Source: JBGOUV01 sp041477815 (lineage in GTDB: Bacteria > Acidobacteriota > Terriglobia > Bryobacterales > JACQDG01). From it: 7,868 nucleotides of DNA. Of this stretch, positions 5,498 through 7,868 are shown in pieces. The stretch is from contig JBGOUV010000328.1 of assembly GCA_041477815.1 (NCBI GenBank), positions 1 through 7,868 of the forward strand, written 5' to 3'. The notes beneath the pieces were generated by a model. That model was not told the origin of the DNA and ran no database searches. It was given only the letters and a program-made list of their open reading frames with translations. Each line of letters begins with the position of its first letter. Within the stretch, counting starts at the first letter, position 1. Made by a program: the position numbers and the translations under genes.

Positions 5498-6502
5498 CTA
5501 CTCCCGCTTCGGCCACACCAGCGACAACACCACCGCCCCCCCAATCACCCCGGCGATGATCCCCAGCGAGATGCCGATGGGAAATTTGCCCCCGTATAGC
5601 CCGTTCAGCAACGTCATCTTCAGCCCCACGAAAATCAGCACCACCGACAACCCGTACTTCAGCAAGTGGAATTTGTCCATGGCGCTGGCCAGGAGGAAGT
5701 AGAGAGCGCGCAGGCCGAGGATGGCGCAGATATTGGAGGTGAAGACGATCAGGGGCTCACGGGTGAGGGCGAAGATGGCGGGCACCGAGTCGACGGCGAA
5801 GACGATGTCGGTGGCCTCCAGAAACAGCAGGGCCACGAACAGGGGCGTGGCGTGGGGGACGCGCTTCAGGCGCACGAAAAACTTCTGGCCGTGCATCTCG
5901 GCGCTGACCGGGACAAAGCGGCGAAACAGCCGGATGAGGAAGTTCCTTTCGGGATGGACTTCCTCGTCGGGGGCGAACATCATGCGGATGCCGGTGAGGA
6001 TCAGGAACGCCCCGAAACCGAGCACTACCCAGTGATACTGCATCAGAAAGGCGCCGGTGGCGATGAACAGGGCCCGAAAGATCAACGCGCCCAGAATGCC
6101 GTAGAAGAGCACCCGGTGCTGGTGGAGAGCGGCAATTCCAAAGTAACGGAAGACCACCACGAAAACGAAGATGTTGTCGACCGAGAGCGAGTACTCGACG
6201 ATGTAGCCGGTCAGGAACTCGAGCGCCACCTGGCGGGCGGCGGCGGGCGCCTGGAAGTTCGCGATGGCGGCGAGCCGCGGGTCCTGCGGAAACTTCCAGA
6301 GAGCGTAATGGTAGAGCAGGAAGTTGATCACCAGGGAGAGGGAGATCCAGGCGGCGCTCCAAGCCGCGGCCTCGCGGAACGATACGACGTGAGCCGTGCG
6401 GTGGAAGATCCCGAGGTCCACGGTGAGCACGATCAGGACGAGAACGGTGAACACTCCGTACAGCCACACGTACTCGGAGAAGGGGAATAGGGCAACGTGC
6501 AT
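5498..6502 (-). CDS. TerC/Alx-family integral membrane protein, 334 aa
   Basis: Eight or nine hydrophobic segments span the protein, starting at about 12-30 and ending at about 305-328. Family motifs are clear: EYSLSVDNIFVF (103-114) with D109 and N110, FLEATDIVFAVDSVPAIFA (227-245) with E229, D232 and D238, and SNICAILGLRALYF (256-269). The conserved acidic residues inside membrane segments are thought to bind cations. Characterised relatives include Alx and Bacillus MeeF/MeeY, linked to manganese export, and TerC of tellurite-resistance clusters. No other ter genes are here, so metal efflux is the likelier role. The ATG has GGAAG 4 nt upstream. Alx-type genes often carry a yybP-ykoY riboswitch; only 27 bp separate this start from the divergent sulfatase, so none can fit. 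Base composition changes in the last 60 or so codons, where the plus strand turns C-rich, without loss of frame. Confidence 0.93.
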   Translation of the reverse strand: MHVALFPFSEYVWLYGVFTVLVLIVLTVDLGIFHRTAHVVSFREAAAWSAAWISLSLVINFLLYHYALWKFPQDPRLAAIANFQAPAAARQVALEFLTGYIVEYSLSVDNIFVFVVVFRYFGIAALHQHRVLFYGILGALIFRALFIATGAFLMQYHWVVLGFGAFLILTGIRMMFAPDEEVHPERNFLIRLFRRFVPVSAEMHGQKFFVRLKRVPHATPLFVALLFLEATDIVFAVDSVPAIFALTREPLIVFTSNICAILGLRALYFLLASAMDKFHLLKYGLSVVLIFVGLKMTLLNGLYGGKFPIGISLGIIAGVIGGAVVLSLVWPKRE

Positions 6503-6506
6503 GAAG

Positions 6507-6511
6507 CTTCC
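6507..6511 (-). promoter_or_regulatory. Shine-Dalgarno candidate of the TerC-family gene
   Basis: The minus strand reads GGAAG, 4 nt before the ATG at 6502. The spacing is short but usable. It lies directly after the GCTATCAT motif, so it works only if transcription starts further upstream than that motif. Confidence 0.4.
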
Positions 6512-6519
6512 ATGATAGC
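6512..6519 (-). promoter_or_regulatory. GCTATCAT motif upstream of the TerC-family gene
   Basis: This is the third copy of the 8-mer found before the propeller and aroB starts. Here 12 consecutive bases, GCTATCATGGAA, are shared with the aroB upstream region, and both copies have 9 nt between the 8-mer and the ATG. It occupies much of the 27-bp gap shared with the divergent sulfatase. It is a putative -10 or regulator site; no -35 box is apparent. Confidence 0.4.
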
Positions 6520-6529
6520 CTGATCGCTT

Positions 6530-7868
6530 ATGACCGAGATGTGGAGCCGCCGCGAACTCCTCGGCGCTCTGGGCGGCGCTGCGGTGTTACCGGCCCAAAC
6601 GGCGCGGCCGCCCAATGTCCTGATCCTCTACACCGACGATCAGGGCAGCGGCGACCTGGGCTGCTACGGGGCCACCGACGTCAAGACGCCGCACCTGGAC
6701 GCCCTGGCCGCCTCCGGGGCCCGGTTCACCAATTTCTATTCGGCGGCGCCGGTGTGCTCACCCTCGCGGGCCGCGTTGCTGACGGGCCGGTACCCGTTGC
6801 GGTGCGGGGTGCCGGAGATCGTGCGGTCGGCGGCCAACGTAGTGGGACTCAAAGGGAGCGAGATCACCCTGGCCGAGGTGCTGCAGGAGCGCGGCTATCA
6901 GACGGGAATCGCCGGCAAGTGGCACCTGGGGTCAGCGCCGGAGAGCCGTCCGAACGCGCAGGGCTTTCAGGACTTCTTCGGGTTCCTCTCCGGGTGCGTC
7001 GATTACTACTCCCACATCTTTTATTGGGGCGGCGGAGCGGATCCCTTTCACGACCTGTGGCGCAACCAAACGGAAATCTGGGAGAACGGCGGCTATCTGA
7101 CCGAGCTGATCACGCGGGAAGCCCGGCGGTTCCTCACCGAGCATCGCAACCGCCCGTTCTTCCTCTACGTCCCCTACAATGCACCCCATTACCCCATGCA
7201 CGCGCCCCAGCCGTACCTCGACCGTTTCCCCGGACTGGACCGGGAGCGGCAAGTGCACGCCGCCATGATCGCGGCGGTCGACGACGGCATCGGTGAGATT
7301 CTGGGACTGCTCGATCAGTATGGACTGCGCAATAATACCATCGTGTACTTCCAGAGCGACAATGGAGCGACCATCGAGACCCGGGCGGGACGCGGTGGCA
7401 GGAACACGCCGTACCGCGGGTTCAAGTTCAGTCTGTTCGAGGGCGGGATCCGGATGCCGGCTTTGCTGAGCTGGCCGGGGACCATCCCGGCCGGAGGGGT
7501 GATCCGGGAACCGGCCATCGCCATGGATATCTTCACTACCATGATCCGGGCGGCGGGGGCGCGGATCCCGGACGACCGGAAGATCGACGGCCGCGATATT
7601 CTGCCGGTGGCGACCGAGGGCCGGAAGTCGCCGCACGACATGCTATTCTGGACACAGGGTGGCCAGACCGCGGTTCGCCGCGACCGTTGGAAGCTCGTCC
7701 GGAATGGCATCCTGGGTCCGGGACCCGAGAACCGCCTGCAGGGCGACGACGCCGTGTTCCTGGCCGATCTCGCGGCGGACCCCGGAGAGACGGTAAATCT
7801 CAGCCGGCGGCAGCCGCAGGTGGCGGCCGAGCTGGGCGCGGAAATCGAGAAGTGGCTGGCCGACGTGA
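6530..7868 (+). CDS. Tat-exported type I (formylglycine) sulfatase, 3' end outside window
   Basis: It hydrolyses sulfate esters, probably of an extracellular or periplasmic carbohydrate; the substrate cannot be read from sequence. SRRELLGALGGAAVLPA (residues 6-22) is a twin-arginine signal. Metal ligands D36 and D37 lie in YTDDQG. The sulfatase signature CSPSRAALLTG begins at Cys76, the residue converted to formylglycine. The second signature, GYQTGIAGKWHLG, includes K130 and H132. H220 (NAPHYPMHAP), D277-N278 (SDNG) and K299 (in RGFKFSLFEGGIRMP) complete the usual active site. All expected residues are present. The frame has no stop through the last base: 446 codons are visible, and the closing helix EIEKWLADV suggests only a few residues are missing. 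ATG at 6539 is an alternative start that keeps the Tat motif; neither start has a strong Shine-Dalgarno. No maturation enzyme is in the window. It starts 27 bp from the divergent TerC-family gene. Confidence 0.93.
   Translation, partial: MTEMWSRRELLGALGGAAVLPAQTARPPNVLILYTDDQGSGDLGCYGATDVKTPHLDALAASGARFTNFYSAAPVCSPSRAALLTGRYPLRCGVPEIVRSAANVVGLKGSEITLAEVLQERGYQTGIAGKWHLGSAPESRPNAQGFQDFFGFLSGCVDYYSHIFYWGGGADPFHDLWRNQTEIWENGGYLTELITREARRFLTEHRNRPFFLYVPYNAPHYPMHAPQPYLDRFPGLDRERQVHAAMIAAVDDGIGEILGLLDQYGLRNNTIVYFQSDNGATIETRAGRGGRNTPYRGFKFSLFEGGIRMPALLSWPGTIPAGGVIREPAIAMDIFTTMIRAAGARIPDDRKIDGRDILPVATEGRKSPHDMLFWTQGGQTAVRRDRWKLVRNGILGPGPENRLQGDDAVFLADLAADPGETVNLSRRQPQVAAELGAEIEKWLADV

Noticed and set aside
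4392..5702. Plus-strand open frame of 436 codons across aroB, the repeat and the TerC-family 3' end
   Set aside because: It is antisense to a textbook AroB and reads through the hairpin repeat, giving the HEDTK-like string typical of mistranslated intergenic repeats.
5666..6490. Plus-strand open frame of 274 codons over the TerC-family gene
   Set aside because: Its highly charged Glu/Asp/Gln-rich translation is the antisense image of hydrophobic membrane segments.
7866..7868. Final TGA as the stop codon of the sulfatase
   Set aside because: Line-by-line translation puts the last complete codon at 7865-7867 (GTG), leaving a single A; the TGA is out of frame, so the gene continues past the window unless an undetected frameshift exists.

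Overview
The window reads as a GC-rich chromosomal segment from a Gram-negative, menaquinone-using bacterium, most likely an acidobacterium of the Solibacter/Bryobacter type. That placement is an inference. It rests on a small Planctomycete/Acidobacteria-style cytochrome c, a Tat-exported type I sulfatase, a menaquinone methyltransferase, very tight gene packing, and a dispersed inverted repeat of the kind scattered between genes in such genomes. No ribosomal RNA, tRNA, transposase, phage gene or CRISPR array is visible.

Layout from left to right: (1) A divergent pair of exported proteins, a small mono-haem cytochrome c-like protein (minus, 63-677) and a YVTN/YncE-like beta-propeller (plus, 685-1767), with only 7 bp between their start codons. 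(2) A four-gene minus-strand cluster transcribed from about 5378 down to 1748: aroB (3-dehydroquinate synthase), ubiE/menG (demethylmenaquinone methyltransferase), a membrane-anchored protein with a BamE/SmpA-like C-terminal stretch, and a RecF/SMC-like AAA ATPase. The genes overlap or nearly touch (4-nt overlap, 17-nt overlap, 7-nt gap). The ATPase end overlaps the propeller end by 20 bp in convergent orientation. (3) An intergenic gap of 119 bp (5379-5497), mostly filled by an 86-bp hairpin-forming repeat. (4) A TerC/Alx-family membrane protein (minus, 5498-6502). (5) Divergent from it by 27 bp, a Tat-exported type I sulfatase (plus, 6530 to the window end), whose frame is still open at the last base.

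Functional links: AroB feeds the shikimate route to chorismate, the precursor of menaquinone. UbiE/MenG performs the last methylation of menaquinone, so the first two cluster genes sit at the two ends of one long pathway. The two downstream genes have no obvious role in that pathway. The cytochrome and propeller, if exported, would act in the periplasm, possibly together. TerC-family proteins export metal ions, often manganese. The sulfatase would remove sulfate from an external or periplasmic substrate.

I see no clearly new defence or mobile system. The observations most worth a second look are the start-site architecture (an identical 8-mer, GCTATCAT, just upstream of three start codons, with two divergent pairs so close that promoters must lie in or against the opposing gene), the large inverted repeat, the two poorly understood genes at the end of the aroB-ubiE cluster, and a G/C strand asymmetry that follows region rather than gene direction.
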